A program made the position numbers and the translations under genes. A model generated the notes under the pieces. It saw only the letters and a program-made list of their open reading frames with translations, was not told the origin of the DNA and searched no databases. DNA of 64,000 nt from Bradyrhizobium sp. BR13661 (GTDB lineage Bacteria; Pseudomonadota; Alphaproteobacteria; Rhizobiales; Xanthobacteraceae): assembly GCF_029892425.1 (NCBI RefSeq), contig NZ_JARXWB010000028.1, positions 1 to 64,000 of the forward strand, given 5' to 3'. Positions 42,778-52,779 of the stretch are shown piece by piece; the stretch's first letter is position 1; each line of letters opens with the position of its first letter.

Positions 42778-44306
42778 TCATCGGCGAACCGCTTCCGCCA
42801 TCAGGCGCCTTCGGCGTCGACGCCATCGCCATGACCATGCGCTTCGGCGACTTCCTGGCGCTCGACAATGTCGAGCTGAAGGTGCGGCCCGGCTCGTTCC
42901 ACGCGCTGCTCGGCGAGAACGGCGCCGGCAAGTCGACCCTCGTGAAGTGCATCATGGGATATTACCACGCGACCGAAGGCGACATTCTCGTCGGCGGCCG
43001 CGAACAGGCGATTGCCAACCCGAAGGATGCTCACGCGCTCGGCCTCGGCATGGTCTACCAACACTTTACGCTGGTGCCGGCGATGACGGTTGCCGAAAAC
43101 CTCGTGCTGGCGCGCGACGACGTGCCGGCTGTGGTGAACTGGCCGAAGGAGATGAAGGAGCTCGAGGCCTTTCTGGCCCGAATGCCGTTCAAGGTACCGC
43201 TCGCCGCAAAGGTCTCCGACATCTCGGCCGGCGAGCGGCAGAAGTGCGAAATCCTCAAGCAGCTCTATCTCAAGCGCCGCTTCCTGATCCTGGACGAGCC
43301 GACCTCGGTGCTGACGCCTGCCGAAGCCGATGAAGTGCTCGGCATGCTCCGCGACATGGTCGTCAAGGGCGAGTTGACCATCCTGATGATCACGCACAAG
43401 TTCCGCGAGGTCATGGCTTTCGCCGACGAGGTCACCATCCTGCGCCGTGGCAAGCTCGCCGGTGCAGGCAAAGTTTCCGAGCTGACGCCGGATGCGATGG
43501 CCCGGACCATGATTGGCGCCGAGGAGTTGACCGTACAGCCGCCGCGCACCGGCGAAGCGGGCCAGGCGCGGCTGGAGCTCGCAAAAGTCCGTGCGCTCGA
43601 CGATGCCGGCGCCGTCGCCGTGCATGACGTCTCGCTCACCGTGCGCGCCGGCGAGATCGTCGGCATTGCCGGCGTCTCCGGCAACGGCCAGCGCCAGCTC
43701 GTCGAGGTCCTCGCCGGCCAGCGTGAAGCCGAAGGCGGCGAGATCCGCGTCGCCGGAGATGGCTATCATGCCAGCCGCGAGGAGATGCGGCGCCACAAGA
43801 TGTCGCTGCTGCCCGAGGAGCCGCTGAAGAACGCCTGTGTCGGCGGCATGAGCGTCGCCGACAACATCGCCTTCCGCGAGTTCGACCGCGCGCCCTTTGC
43901 CAGCGGCGGCTGGTGGCTCAACCGCGGCGCCTTCCGCGACGACGCGCAGAAGAAGATCGGCCAGTACAAGATCAAAACCCGCACGCCGGAGACGCCGATC
44001 TCGGCGCTGTCTGGCGGCAACGTCCAGCGCGCCGTGCTCGCCCGCGAGCTTGCCGGCGACGTCGAGGTGCTGATCGCCGCCAATCCCTGCTTCGGCCTTG
44101 ACTTCGCGGCTGTGGCGCAGATCCACGCCGAGATCATGGCCGCGCGCAACCGCGGCGCGGCCGTGCTTCTGGTCAGCGAGGACCTCGACGAATTGCTCGA
44201 ACTGTCCGACCGGCTGGTGGTGATGTTCCACGGCGAATTCGTGTATGAAGCTCGAACCAGCGAAGCCGATCTGACCGAGGTCGGCCGGCACATGGCAGGG
44301 CACTGA
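42774..44306 (+). CDS. BMP-system ABC transporter ATPase, double cassette
   Basis: A 510-residue protein with two ABC domains in tandem, as in RbsA/NupA-type ATPases. Cassette 1 has Walker A GENGAGKSTLVK and signature SAGERQK; cassette 2 has a degenerate Walker A (GVSGNGQRQLVE) but an intact signature (LSGGNVQRAVL). GTG start in GTGA overlap with the hydrolase gene. It energises the two permeases upstream. Confidence 0.9.
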   Translation: MIIGEPLPPSGAFGVDAIAMTMRFGDFLALDNVELKVRPGSFHALLGENGAGKSTLVKCIMGYYHATEGDILVGGREQAIANPKDAHALGLGMVYQHFTLVPAMTVAENLVLARDDVPAVVNWPKEMKELEAFLARMPFKVPLAAKVSDISAGERQKCEILKQLYLKRRFLILDEPTSVLTPAEADEVLGMLRDMVVKGELTILMITHKFREVMAFADEVTILRRGKLAGAGKVSELTPDAMARTMIGAEELTVQPPRTGEAGQARLELAKVRALDDAGAVAVHDVSLTVRAGEIVGIAGVSGNGQRQLVEVLAGQREAEGGEIRVAGDGYHASREEMRRHKMSLLPEEPLKNACVGGMSVADNIAFREFDRAPFASGGWWLNRGAFRDDAQKKIGQYKIKTRTPETPISALSGGNVQRAVLARELAGDVEVLIAANPCFGLDFAAVAQIHAEIMAARNRGAAVLLVSEDLDELLELSDRLVVMFHGEFVYEARTSEADLTEVGRHMAGH

Positions 44307-44319
44307 ACGCGGAGCATCG

Positions 44320-44799
44320 ATGAGCGGCGAACGCGACGAGCAGTTCTTGCGTTTGTCCTTCGCGGTCGCCCGCCGATCTCTCACCCATGGCAACCATCCC
44401 TTCGGCTGCATCGTCGTGGATATTGATGGCAAGGTATTGATCGAAGCCGAGAACGGCTACATGCCCGATCACGACGGCACCGCGCACGCCGAGCGCCTGG
44501 CGGCGACGCAAGCTTGCCGCACGCTGAGCCCCGCAGTACTGGCGTCAGCGACGCTCTATTCCTCGGCAGAGCCCTGCGCGATGTGCGCCGGCGCGATCTA
44601 CTGGGCCGGCATCGGCCGCGTGGTCTACGGCCTCAGCGAACACCGTCTGCGCAGCGTCACTGGCAATCACCCGGAGAACCCGACGCTCGATCTGCCCTGC
44701 CGTACGGTCTTTGCGAGCGGCCAACGACCGACGGCGGTGATTGGCCCGTTGCTGGAAGACGAAGCGGAAGCACTGCACGATGGTGTGTGGACGAAGTAG
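44320..44799 (+). CDS. Nucleoside/purine deaminase (cytidine-deaminase fold)
   Basis: A 159-residue zinc deaminase. HAE (56-58) supplies a zinc ligand and the catalytic Glu; PCAMC (85-89) supplies the two cysteines. NHPFGCIVVD and CAGAIYWAGI resemble bacterial guanine deaminase of the GuaD type, which makes xanthine and ammonia. Last gene of the first BMP operon, 13 bases behind the ATPase gene. Guanine is the likely but unproven substrate; cytosine- or isocytosine-type bases are alternatives. Confidence 0.75.
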   Translation: MSGERDEQFLRLSFAVARRSLTHGNHPFGCIVVDIDGKVLIEAENGYMPDHDGTAHAERLAATQACRTLSPAVLASATLYSSAEPCAMCAGAIYWAGIGRVVYGLSEHRLRSVTGNHPENPTLDLPCRTVFASGQRPTAVIGPLLEDEAEALHDGVWTK

Positions 44800-44818
44800 G
44801 CGCCGCAAACACGAATGA

Positions 44819-44863
44819 CGCCGCGCATTCCTGCGCGGCGCCACTTGAGCCTGAACCTCAGGC
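44819..44863. terminator. Two hairpins between convergent genes
   Basis: CGCCGCGCA-TTCC-TGCGCGGCG (44819-44840) is a nine-base-pair stem with a four-base loop; GCCTGA-ACC-TCAGGC (44849-44863) follows. They separate the deaminase gene (plus) from the outer-membrane protein gene (minus, stop at 44866). No T-tracts, so factor-dependent or bidirectional termination is inferred. Confidence 0.5.
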
Positions 44864-44865
44864 AA

Positions 44866-45972
44866 TCAGAACTTCACGGTAATACCACCATAGACCGTGG
44901 ACTCGGTGCAGCTCTTGGTGCTCTCGCCGGTTGCAGCGACAGTGCAGACGCCGGGCATGGCGTTGTGGTCGAGGCCGAACTTGTTCTGCCAGTAGCGGTA
45001 GGCGACCCAGAGGTCGACGAAGTGCGAGTACTTGTCACCCCAGGCGGCCTTCGACGCGTCGAAGGTCAGGCGGATCGGTTCGCTGTTCAGCTCGGTCTTC
45101 GAAGCGGTCGAGAACCGGCCGATGCCCGAGAGTGCGGGAAGACCGTTCGAGTCGCCCTTCGGGCCATACCAGCCGGCACGGCCGCTGATCGACCAGAACT
45201 GCATGTTCGGCGGCAGGAAACCGAGGTCCATATAGTAGTTGATTTCAACGGCCCAGGTCGCACGATAGCTCACGTTTCCGTCGGAGTTACAGGTCACGCC
45301 GGCAACGCCCGCACCGAACAGGCCGCACTGCGTGAACGAGTTGTGATTCAGGAACTCCCAGTACACCAACGGGGCGACGTCGATGTAGCCCTTGTAGGGC
45401 AGGTCGAAGGCGAACTGCAGACCGCCGACGACGTCGCGCTTTGCGGGCGCGAGGAAGTTGTTCTCGGTATTCGCATCCATACCGACTTCGAACGAGATGT
45501 TGTGCAGCGGGCCCATGGTGAAGGCCTTGGTGTTGAACAACTCGTTCCAGCCGAAGGTGGAGCGGAACAGGCCGTAGATCTCGGTCGCGCCGGCGCAATT
45601 GCTCGGGGTGCCGTTGATGTTCACGCCCGGTGCGGTACAGGGCGACGCGGGGTCGTTATGACCCGACTTGAACATCGAGATCGTGAAGAAGTTGGTGCCG
45701 TAGGCCCAGAGGTCGAAGTGGGTGAAGGAGTAGACCTGCTTGGCCGTAGTGCCGTTGATGCTGCCGTCCGGACGCCTGCTCCACACGCCGGGGTCAGTGC
45801 CCTTCGGCATCCAGGAGAACGACACGCGGTCGTCGATCACCAGGAAGAACGGGAGGTCGGGCGCCTTCTTGGCCGCCTTGACCGGCAGATCCGCCGCGTG
45901 AGCCAAGCCCCCGATGGCCAGCGTAGCAAGTGACAGCGCCGTTGCTGCAACTGCCCTGAAACGAAACGACAT
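44866..45972 (-). CDS. Tsx/OmpK-like outer-membrane channel
   Basis: A 368-residue exported beta-barrel protein. The signal peptide ends near residue 26 (AHAADL). The mature protein alternates aromatic and polar residues and ends in VYGGITVKF with a C-terminal Phe, as expected for an outer-membrane barrel. Stretches such as YSFTHFDLWAYGTNFFTISM suggest the Tsx/OmpK nucleoside-channel family; I am only moderately sure. Its position between two nucleoside/ureide ABC operons supports uptake of purines or nucleosides across the outer membrane. GGGGGT precedes the ATG at 45972. Confidence 0.65.
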   Translation of the reverse strand: MSFRFRAVAATALSLATLAIGGLAHAADLPVKAAKKAPDLPFFLVIDDRVSFSWMPKGTDPGVWSRRPDGSINGTTAKQVYSFTHFDLWAYGTNFFTISMFKSGHNDPASPCTAPGVNINGTPSNCAGATEIYGLFRSTFGWNELFNTKAFTMGPLHNISFEVGMDANTENNFLAPAKRDVVGGLQFAFDLPYKGYIDVAPLVYWEFLNHNSFTQCGLFGAGVAGVTCNSDGNVSYRATWAVEINYYMDLGFLPPNMQFWSISGRAGWYGPKGDSNGLPALSGIGRFSTASKTELNSEPIRLTFDASKAAWGDKYSHFVDLWVAYRYWQNKFGLDHNAMPGVCTVAATGESTKSCTESTVYGGITVKF

Positions 45973-46544
45973 CCTGAATACCCCCAAGTTTGGACACGTA
46001 AAAATGAACGTCCCTTGAGGCGACACTTGCGCCGAACTCCCGGAGTGAGAAGCCTCAACTTTTTTCAAGGCATGCCGTATGTTTCAGCAGCACGCGACGA
46101 TTCATCGCGGAAACATTGGAGTTTTCGCACGTCGTCGCCGCGCAGTGCCGGCAACGCAATGCCGGACATTCCCGGTTGAATTCGTTTATGATTTATCTCG
46201 AACGCACAACGCGGATACCAATGCCGGCAACGGCGGCGGCAGCGATCCGGAATTGCATACGCGTGCTGGCGCGGTTTTGCCCAACTTCACATCAAGCCTG
46301 CACAGCGGGTTCCGATTTGGTTTGAACCGTCACAAATATGCAACAGACCTCGCCTGCAGGCTGAGACTGCGAGAGGCCCCCGCGCTCCGCCTGGAGACAC
46401 TCATCACCCGGCGAAGGGTCGCGACTCGCGTCACCAAGCCCCTGCCGAAGCGTTAAGCAAGGGATGACGCTTTTTCACACCTTACGCGGCGGTTCAAACT
46501 AGCCCACTATTGAGGCAGTTCATCCCATGCCAGCGCATTAGCGA
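45973..46544. other. Divergent intergenic region between porin-like and second BMP operon
   Basis: About 570 bases with no supported gene. It must contain promoters for the outer-membrane protein (minus) and the second BMP operon (plus). TGCCGGCAACG occurs twice (near 46147 and 46220). A sigma-54-like TGGCGCGGTTTTGC at about 46267 has GG and GC only nine bases apart and is not accepted. No clear sigma-70 promoter was identified for the plus-strand operon. Confidence 0.45.
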
Positions 46545-48116
46545 ATGTTAGATCCGACGCCTAACGGCCTGCATTCAGGCGAGTCCCCGTTGCTTCAAAC
46601 GGTCGGGCTCACCAAACGCTATGGGGATTTCCTCGCCAACGATTCCATCGATATCGACATCTGGCCGAAGGAAATTCACGCCCTTCTCGGCGAGAACGGC
46701 GCCGGCAAGTCGACGTTGGTGAAGGCGATCTATGGGTTGATCCAGCCCTCCGCCGGCGAAATCCGCTGGCAGGGCGAACGAATCGTGCTGTCCGGTCCCT
46801 CCGAAGCGCGCAGCCGCGGCATCGGCATGGTGTTCCAGCACTTCTCGCTGTTCGACAATCTCACCGTCGCCGAGAATGTCGCGCTCGGCCTCGACGGCAA
46901 GGAATCCTTCAAGGACATGTCGGCGCGACTGGAGCAGGTGTCGAAGACCTATGGCCTGCCGCTCGATCCCAAGCGCGAGGTCTGGCAACTGTCCGTCGGC
47001 GAACGCCAGCGCATCGAGATCGTCCGGGCGCTGATGCAGGATCCGAAATTCCTGATCCTGGACGAGCCGACCGCGGTGCTGACGCCGCAGGAAGCCGACC
47101 AGCTCTTCATCGTCCTTGAGCGGCTCAAGGCCGAAGGCCGCGCCATCCTCTACATCAGCCACAAGCTCGAGGAAGTGAAACGCCTCTGCGATACCGCCAC
47201 GATCTTGCGCGGCGGCAAGAAGATCCAGACCTGCAATCCCCGGCAGGAGACCGCCGCCTCGCTCGCACGCATGATGGTCGGTGGCGAGATCAAGGAAGTG
47301 AAGGCGGCCGCCGGGCGGCAGACCACGATCCCGCGGCTCGTCGTCAACGATCTCTCGCTCGCGCCGGACGAGGCACACGGGGTGCGGCTCGAGCACATCT
47401 CGTTCGAGCTGAAGGGCGGCGAAATTCTCGGCATTGCCGGCGTCGCCGGCAACGGCCAGGACGAACTCTTTGCCGCACTGTCCGGCGAGCGGCTGTCGAG
47501 GGATCCCGGCACTGTCGTGATCGAAGGCATCGCCGCCGGCCACCTCTCGATCACCAAGCGGCGCAAGCTCGGTGCCGCCTTCGTGCCCGAAGAGCGGCTC
47601 GGCCACGGCACCGCGCCGCGCATGAAGCTGTCGGAGAACGCGCTGCTGACCGGACACGCCGCCAGCGGCATGGTCAATCACGGCTTCATCGACACCGCGG
47701 CCACGCTGAACACCGTGGACAAGGCGACCGAGACCTTCGACGTGCGCAAGGCGAAGCGCGACCCGGAAGCGGCCTCCCTCTCGGGCGGCAATCTGCAAAA
47801 ATTCATCGTCGGCCGCGAGATCTTGCGCAACCCGGCCGTGCTGGTGGTGAGCCAACCGACCTGGGGCGTCGATGCTGGAGCGGCCGCCGTCATCCGCCAG
47901 GCGCTGCTTGACCTGGCGACCGCGGGTGCTGCGGTGCTCGTCACCAGCCAGGATCTCGACGAGCTCGCTGAGATCGCCGACCGCATCGCCGTGATGTTCC
48001 ACGGCCGGCTGTCCGCTCCGCTCGCTGCAAGCGAAGCGACGCGCGAGAAGCTCGGCCTGCTCATGGGCGGCAGCAGCCTGGAGCCCGAGGAGGCCGCGCA
48101 TGCAGTTGGTGCTTGA
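46545..48116 (+). CDS. Second BMP-system ABC ATPase, double cassette
   Basis: A 523-residue ATPase with two ABC domains. Cassette 1: GENGAGKSTLVKAIYG, signature LSVGERQRIEI, Walker B FLILDEPTAVL. Cassette 2: degenerate Walker A (GVAGNGQDELFA), signature LSGGNLQKFIV. It opens the second BMP-type operon. No clear ribosome binding site precedes the ATG at 46545. It overlaps the first permease gene by 17 bases. Confidence 0.88.
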   Translation: MLDPTPNGLHSGESPLLQTVGLTKRYGDFLANDSIDIDIWPKEIHALLGENGAGKSTLVKAIYGLIQPSAGEIRWQGERIVLSGPSEARSRGIGMVFQHFSLFDNLTVAENVALGLDGKESFKDMSARLEQVSKTYGLPLDPKREVWQLSVGERQRIEIVRALMQDPKFLILDEPTAVLTPQEADQLFIVLERLKAEGRAILYISHKLEEVKRLCDTATILRGGKKIQTCNPRQETAASLARMMVGGEIKEVKAAAGRQTTIPRLVVNDLSLAPDEAHGVRLEHISFELKGGEILGIAGVAGNGQDELFAALSGERLSRDPGTVVIEGIAAGHLSITKRRKLGAAFVPEERLGHGTAPRMKLSENALLTGHAASGMVNHGFIDTAATLNTVDKATETFDVRKAKRDPEAASLSGGNLQKFIVGREILRNPAVLVVSQPTWGVDAGAAAVIRQALLDLATAGAAVLVTSQDLDELAEIADRIAVMFHGRLSAPLAASEATREKLGLLMGGSSLEPEEAAHAVGA

Positions 48117-49191
48117 GAAGCGCGCCGAGCGCTCCAACACGATTGCGCTGGTCTCGCCGCTGATCGCGATCGGCCTGACGATCGTGACCATGACCATCCT
48201 GTTCGCGATCATCGGCAAGAATCCGCTGCTCGCGCTGCATGCCTATTTCATCGCGCCCCTGACCGACGGTTATTCGCTGCAGGAGATCGCGGTGAAGGCG
48301 ACGCCGCTGGTCATGATCGCGATCGGGCTGTCGCTCTGCTATCTCGCCAACGCCTGGAACATCGGCGCCGAGGGGCAATTCCTGATCGGCGCGGTCGCCG
48401 GAAGCTGGATCGCGGTCAAGACGCAAGGCACCGACGCCGGCGCCTGGGTGCTGCCGGCGATGCTCGTGCTCGCGGCCGCCGCGGGCGCGCTCTATGCGCT
48501 GATCCCGGCGATCTGCAAGGTGAAGTTCGGCGCCAGCGAGATCCTCACCAGCCTGATGCTGGTCTATGTCGCCGACCTCTTTCTCGACTACCTCGTACGC
48601 GGCCCCTGGCGCGATCCGAACGGCTTCAACTTCCCGACCACGGCCGAATTCGATCCGGTGGCGACGGTGCCGCTGCTGATCGAGGGCGGGCGGCTGCATC
48701 TCGGCTCGATCATCGCGTTGCTGGTCGTGGCGGCGGCCGCGATCCTGCTCGGGCGCACCATCAAGGGCTTCGAGATCCGTGTCGTGGGTGCTGCGCCGCG
48801 CGCGGCGCGATTCGGCGGCTTCAATTCCAACCAGCTGATCATCCTGACCTTCGCGGTATCGGGCGCGCTCGCCGGTCTCGCCGGCATCATCGAGGTCGCC
48901 GGCCCCGTCGGACATCTCCAGCCCGGCATCTCGCCCGGCTACGGTTTCACCGCGATCATCGTCGCCTTCCTCGGCCGGTTGAATCCGATTGGAATATTAA
49001 TTGCAGGCTTTTTTCTCGCACTGACCTTTATCGGCGGCGAGCAGGCGCAGATCGCAATGAAGATCCCGTTGGACGTCACCAAGGTCTTCCAGGGCATCCT
49101 GCTCTTCTACGTACTCGCCTGCGATTCCCTCATTCTCTACCGCTTCAAGCTGGTGTTCCCGAACCGACAGGTGGCCCGTGGAGCTGGTTGA
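48100..49191 (+). CDS. Second BMP system, ABC permease 1
   Basis: A 363-residue BPD_transp_2 permease. YLANAWNIGAEGQFLIGAVA and VGAAPRAARFGGFNSNQL are family landmarks. Overlaps the genes on both sides (17 and 14 bases), so expression of the operon is tightly coupled. Confidence 0.88.
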   Translation: MQLVLEKRAERSNTIALVSPLIAIGLTIVTMTILFAIIGKNPLLALHAYFIAPLTDGYSLQEIAVKATPLVMIAIGLSLCYLANAWNIGAEGQFLIGAVAGSWIAVKTQGTDAGAWVLPAMLVLAAAAGALYALIPAICKVKFGASEILTSLMLVYVADLFLDYLVRGPWRDPNGFNFPTTAEFDPVATVPLLIEGGRLHLGSIIALLVVAAAAILLGRTIKGFEIRVVGAAPRAARFGGFNSNQLIILTFAVSGALAGLAGIIEVAGPVGHLQPGISPGYGFTAIIVAFLGRLNPIGILIAGFFLALTFIGGEQAQIAMKIPLDVTKVFQGILLFYVLACDSLILYRFKLVFPNRQVARGAG

Positions 49192-50095
49192 AGCCATCAT
49201 CCTGTCGGTGCTCGCCGCCTCGACGCCGCTCCTGATCGCGGCAACCGGCGAGCTCGTCACCGAGCGTTCCGGCGTGCTCAACCTCGGCGTCGAAGGCATG
49301 ATGATCGTCGGCGCGGCCTGCGGCTTTGGCGGCGCGTGGCTCACTGGATCAATCTTCATCGGCGCGCTGTTCGGCATTATCGCGGGAGCGCTGATGTCGC
49401 TGATCTTCGCGTTGATGGCGCTCGGCCTCGCCGTCAACCAGGTCGCGACGGGTCTGGCATTGACCATTCTCGGCATCGGCCTGTCCGGCCTGATCGGCGC
49501 CGGCTTCGTCGGCGAACGCATCACGCCGGCTGCGCATCTGCACATTCCGGGCCTTACCGACATTCCGCTGATCGGTCGCGTGCTGTTCGGTGAGGACGCC
49601 TTCGTTTATTTCTCCATCGCGCTCATCATCGGCGTCTGGTGGTTCCTGTATCGTACGCGCGCGGGATTGATCCTGCGCGCCTGCGGCGACAATCATGTCT
49701 CCGCGCATGCACTCGGTTATCCCGTGCTGCGCATCCGCACCTTCGCCGTGATGTTCGGCGGTGCCTGCGCGGGTCTTGCCGGCGCCTATCTGCCGCTCGC
49801 CTACACGCCGTTCTTTATTCCAGGCATGACCGCGGGCCGCGGCTGGATCGCGCTGGCGCTGGTCGTGTTCGCGTCGTGGCGGCCGGGCCGTCTCGTCATC
49901 GGCGCTTATCTGTTCGGCGCGGTGACGATCCTGCAACTGCATGCGCAGGGCTGGGGTGTCGGCATTCCCTCGCAATTCATGTCGGCGTTGCCTTATCTCG
50001 CGACCGTCATCGTGCTGGTCCTGCTCTCCCGCGCACGCACCGGCGGCTCGACCGCACCGGCCGCGCTCGGCACCGTGTTCGTACCTGACCGTTAG
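49178..50095 (+). CDS. Second BMP system, ABC permease 2
   Basis: A 305-residue BPD_transp_2 permease beginning at a GTG. TGELVTERSGVLNLGVEGMM near residue 22 parallels permease 2 of the first operon. A 77-base gap with TTGGAG follows before the binding-protein gene. Confidence 0.88.
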   Translation: MELVEAIILSVLAASTPLLIAATGELVTERSGVLNLGVEGMMIVGAACGFGGAWLTGSIFIGALFGIIAGALMSLIFALMALGLAVNQVATGLALTILGIGLSGLIGAGFVGERITPAAHLHIPGLTDIPLIGRVLFGEDAFVYFSIALIIGVWWFLYRTRAGLILRACGDNHVSAHALGYPVLRIRTFAVMFGGACAGLAGAYLPLAYTPFFIPGMTAGRGWIALALVVFASWRPGRLVIGAYLFGAVTILQLHAQGWGVGIPSQFMSALPYLATVIVLVLLSRARTGGSTAPAALGTVFVPDR

Positions 50096-50172
50096 AGTTT
50101 TGGTTTTTCGCAGCGTGCGCGATGGGGCGCGCAGGTTGCGGATCGTGGCTTTCCCCTGATGTTTGGAGATTG

Positions 50173-51252
50173 ATGATGAGGAAATCACTTCTTGCGCTGG
50201 CTGCCGGGCTTCTGCTTGCCGGAAGCGTCAGTGCAGCCTCCGCCGACGACAAGCTGAAAGTCGGCTTCATTTACCTCGGCCCGATCGGCGATCTCGGCTG
50301 GACCTACCAGCACGAGCTCGCGCGCCAGGCGCTGGTGAAGGAATTCGGCGACAAGATCGAGACCACCTATCTCGAAAACGTCCCCGAAGGTCCCGACGCC
50401 GAGCGCGCCATCGAGCAGCTCGTCCGCGCCGGCAACAAGCTGATCTTCACGACCTCGTTCGGCTACATGGATCCGACGCTGAAGGTTGCGAAGAAATATC
50501 CGAACGTGCATTTCGAGCACGCGACCGGCTACAAGCGCGACAAGAATATGTCGACCTATTCGTCGAAGTGGTATCAGGGCCGCTACATTCAAGGCCTGAT
50601 CGCGGCCAAGATGTCGAAATCAGGCGTGCTCGGTTACATCGGCTCGTTCCCGATTCCCGAGGTCGTCTCCGGCATCAACGCGACGATGCTGGCGGCGCAG
50701 ACCATCAACCCGAACATCAAGGTCAAGATCATCTGGGCCAACACCTGGTTCGACCCGGGTAAGGAAGCCGACGCCGCCAAGGCGCTGATCGACCAGGGTG
50801 CCGACGTGATCATGCAGCACACCGACTCGCCCGCCGCGATGCAGATCGCCAGCGAACGCGGCAAGCTCGCCTTCGGCCAGGACTCCGAGATGATCAAGTT
50901 CGGGCCCAAGACCCAGCTGACCTCGATCCTCGACACCTGGGCCCCCTACTATATCGCCCGCGTCAAGGCCGAGCTCGACGGCACCTGGAAGTCCGAAGAC
51001 ACCTGGGGCGGCCTCGACAGCCACATGTTCGGAATGGCGCCGTACACCAACATGCCTGACGACGTGAAGAAGATCGCCGAGGATGCCCAGGCCGCGATCA
51101 CCGCGGGCACCCTGCACCCGTTCAAGTGCCCGGTCATTGGGCAGGACGGCAAGGAGATTGAGTGCAAGGGCGGCGCCAACCTCGACGCCGGCCAGATCCT
51201 CGGCATGAATTTCTACGTGAAGGGCATCGACGACAAGCTGCCTGGCAAGTAG
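50173..51252 (+). CDS. Second BMP system, substrate-binding protein
   Basis: A 359-residue periplasmic binding protein of the BMP family with a Sec signal peptide (cleaved near residue 25, SAASADD). KVGFIYLGPIGDLGWTYQHE and FTTSFGYMDPTLKVAKKYPN match the family, which in bacteria binds nucleosides or purine derivatives. Two adjacent ATGs follow GGAG; I use the first. It is the last gene of the operon and is followed by a strong terminator. Confidence 0.9.
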   Translation: MMRKSLLALAAGLLLAGSVSAASADDKLKVGFIYLGPIGDLGWTYQHELARQALVKEFGDKIETTYLENVPEGPDAERAIEQLVRAGNKLIFTTSFGYMDPTLKVAKKYPNVHFEHATGYKRDKNMSTYSSKWYQGRYIQGLIAAKMSKSGVLGYIGSFPIPEVVSGINATMLAAQTINPNIKVKIIWANTWFDPGKEADAAKALIDQGADVIMQHTDSPAAMQIASERGKLAFGQDSEMIKFGPKTQLTSILDTWAPYYIARVKAELDGTWKSEDTWGGLDSHMFGMAPYTNMPDDVKKIAEDAQAAITAGTLHPFKCPVIGQDGKEIECKGGANLDAGQILGMNFYVKGIDDKLPGK

Positions 51253-51301
51253 CACGCTTCTTGCATCGCCCAAATTACCTGCTCCTCCCGGAGGAGGTTC
51301 G

Positions 51302-51349
51302 GAGGGGGTGGCCAGAAGCACCCGGCACTTGTGGTCGCCCCCTCTTTTA
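51302..51349 (+). terminator. Rho-independent terminator of the second BMP operon
   Basis: GAGGGGGTGGCC (51302-51313) pairs with GGTCGCCCCCTC (51333-51344) including two G-U pairs, followed by TTTT (51345-51348). A smaller CTCCTC-CCG-GAGGAG hairpin lies just before it (51282-51296). It begins 50 bases after the stop of the binding-protein gene. Confidence 0.75.
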
Positions 51350-51352
51350 ACT

Positions 51353-52702
51353 TTATCCCGCCTGCATCGCCCGCGCCGCGGCGCTGTGCCGGCGGATCAG
51401 GTCCGGAACATCCAGTCCCGGGATCGCGCCGTCGACGACAGCCCAGTTCCCCGCCACCATCACCCTGTCAGCCCGATGCGCCCCGCACAGAACCAGTGCG
51501 GCCAGGGGATCGCCATGGCCGGAGAAGCGCAACTCGTCGAGCTTGAACAGCGCGAGATCGGCCGCCTTGCCGACGGCGATTTCGCCGAGTTCCGGCCGGC
51601 CGACGCAGGCCGCAGAGCCCCTGGTGGCCCAGCGCAGCGCGTCCTTGTGGCTGACCTTGGTCACGCCATAGCGCGCCCGTTGCAGCAGGAAGGCCGCGCG
51701 CACTTCCTGCATCAGGTTGGATCCATCGTTCGAAGCTGAACCGTCGACACCAATGCCGATGTCGACGCCGGCCTCTTCCATTTCGCACACCGGGCAGCAG
51801 CCGGAGGCCAGCAGCTGGTTGCTGCAGGCGCAGTGACTGATCGTAGTCCTGGCCTTGCCGAGCCGCTTCATCTCGTCCGCATTGAAGAAGATGCCATGGG
51901 CGAGCCAGGTCCGCGCGTTGAGCCAGCCGCACTGCTCGAGATAGTCGAGCGGGCGGCAGCCATACATCTGCTGGCAGAATTTGTTTTCGTCCTCGGTTTC
52001 GGCGAGATGCGTGTGCAGCCGCACGTCGAGCTTGTCGGCGAGATCGGCGGTGGCGCGCATCAGCGATGTCGTCACCGAGAACGGCGAGCACGGCGCGAGC
52101 GCAATCTGCACCATCGCATCCGCGCCGCGCTGGTGGTGCTTCGCAACCACGCGCGCGCTATCGGCGAGGATGGTATCCTCGTCCTGCACGACGCTGTCGG
52201 GCGGCAGGCCGCCGTCGCGCTGCGACAGGTTCATCGAGCCGCGCGTCAGCAGCACGCGGACGCCGAGCCGCTTTGCGACCCCGACCTCGATGTCGACGGA
52301 CTCTTCGAGCCCCGCCGGGAAGACGTAATGATGGTCCGTCGTGGTGGTGCAGCCCGACAGCAGCAGTTCGGACATCGCCACGGTGACGCCGAGCTCGAGC
52401 GTATCAGGCGTCATCCTGGCCCAGACCGGATAGAGCGCCTGCAGCCAGGGAAACAGCTCGCGGTCCATCGCCGCGGGCAACGCCCGTGTCAGCGTCTGAT
52501 AGAAGTGATGATGGGTGTTGATGAGGCCCGGCAGCACGACGTGCCCGCTCGCATCGAACACCGCGACATCAGCGGTCGCCGGCGTCGCGCCAGCCGGCAC
52601 GAGCTCGATGATGCGGCCGTCCTTGACGACGATCCCGCGCCCGGCACCGTCGGCGAGAATGGCCAGGGGATCCCTGATCCAGATCGGCTTTGCGTCGCTC
52701 AT
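51353..52702 (-). CDS. 8-oxoguanine deaminase
   Basis: A 449-residue amidohydrolase-family deaminase. LINTHHHFYQTLTRA (first metal-ligand pair), LHTHLAETEDEN (third His and Glu), GHGIFF-like AHGIFFNADE and GVDGSASNDG (Asp) are in the order of the ATZ/TRZ group; sequence features agree with the 8-oxoguanine deaminase (urate-forming) subgroup rather than with guanine deaminase. It would convert 8-oxoguanine to urate and ammonia. Start at 52702. It is divergent from the xanthine dehydrogenase genes, which produce the same product. Confidence 0.82.
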   Translation of the reverse strand: MSDAKPIWIRDPLAILADGAGRGIVVKDGRIIELVPAGATPATADVAVFDASGHVVLPGLINTHHHFYQTLTRALPAAMDRELFPWLQALYPVWARMTPDTLELGVTVAMSELLLSGCTTTTDHHYVFPAGLEESVDIEVGVAKRLGVRVLLTRGSMNLSQRDGGLPPDSVVQDEDTILADSARVVAKHHQRGADAMVQIALAPCSPFSVTTSLMRATADLADKLDVRLHTHLAETEDENKFCQQMYGCRPLDYLEQCGWLNARTWLAHGIFFNADEMKRLGKARTTISHCACSNQLLASGCCPVCEMEEAGVDIGIGVDGSASNDGSNLMQEVRAAFLLQRARYGVTKVSHKDALRWATRGSAACVGRPELGEIAVGKAADLALFKLDELRFSGHGDPLAALVLCGAHRADRVMVAGNWAVVDGAIPGLDVPDLIRRHSAAARAMQAG

Positions 52703-52779
52703 GCGCCTGCTTCTCCTGACATCCGCTGACGGGAGGCCTGCAAGGCCAGGGCCAGCCCGCGCGCGATTACCACGACTTG

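Noticed and set aside
46266..46281. Sigma-54-like TGGCGCGGTTTTGC before the second BMP operon
   Set aside because: GG and GC are nine bases apart instead of ten and the site lies about 265 bases before the start.
45973..46544. Possible riboswitch upstream of the second BMP operon
   Set aside because: The 570-base region was read for conserved purine-binding or guanidine-binding motifs and none was recognised.
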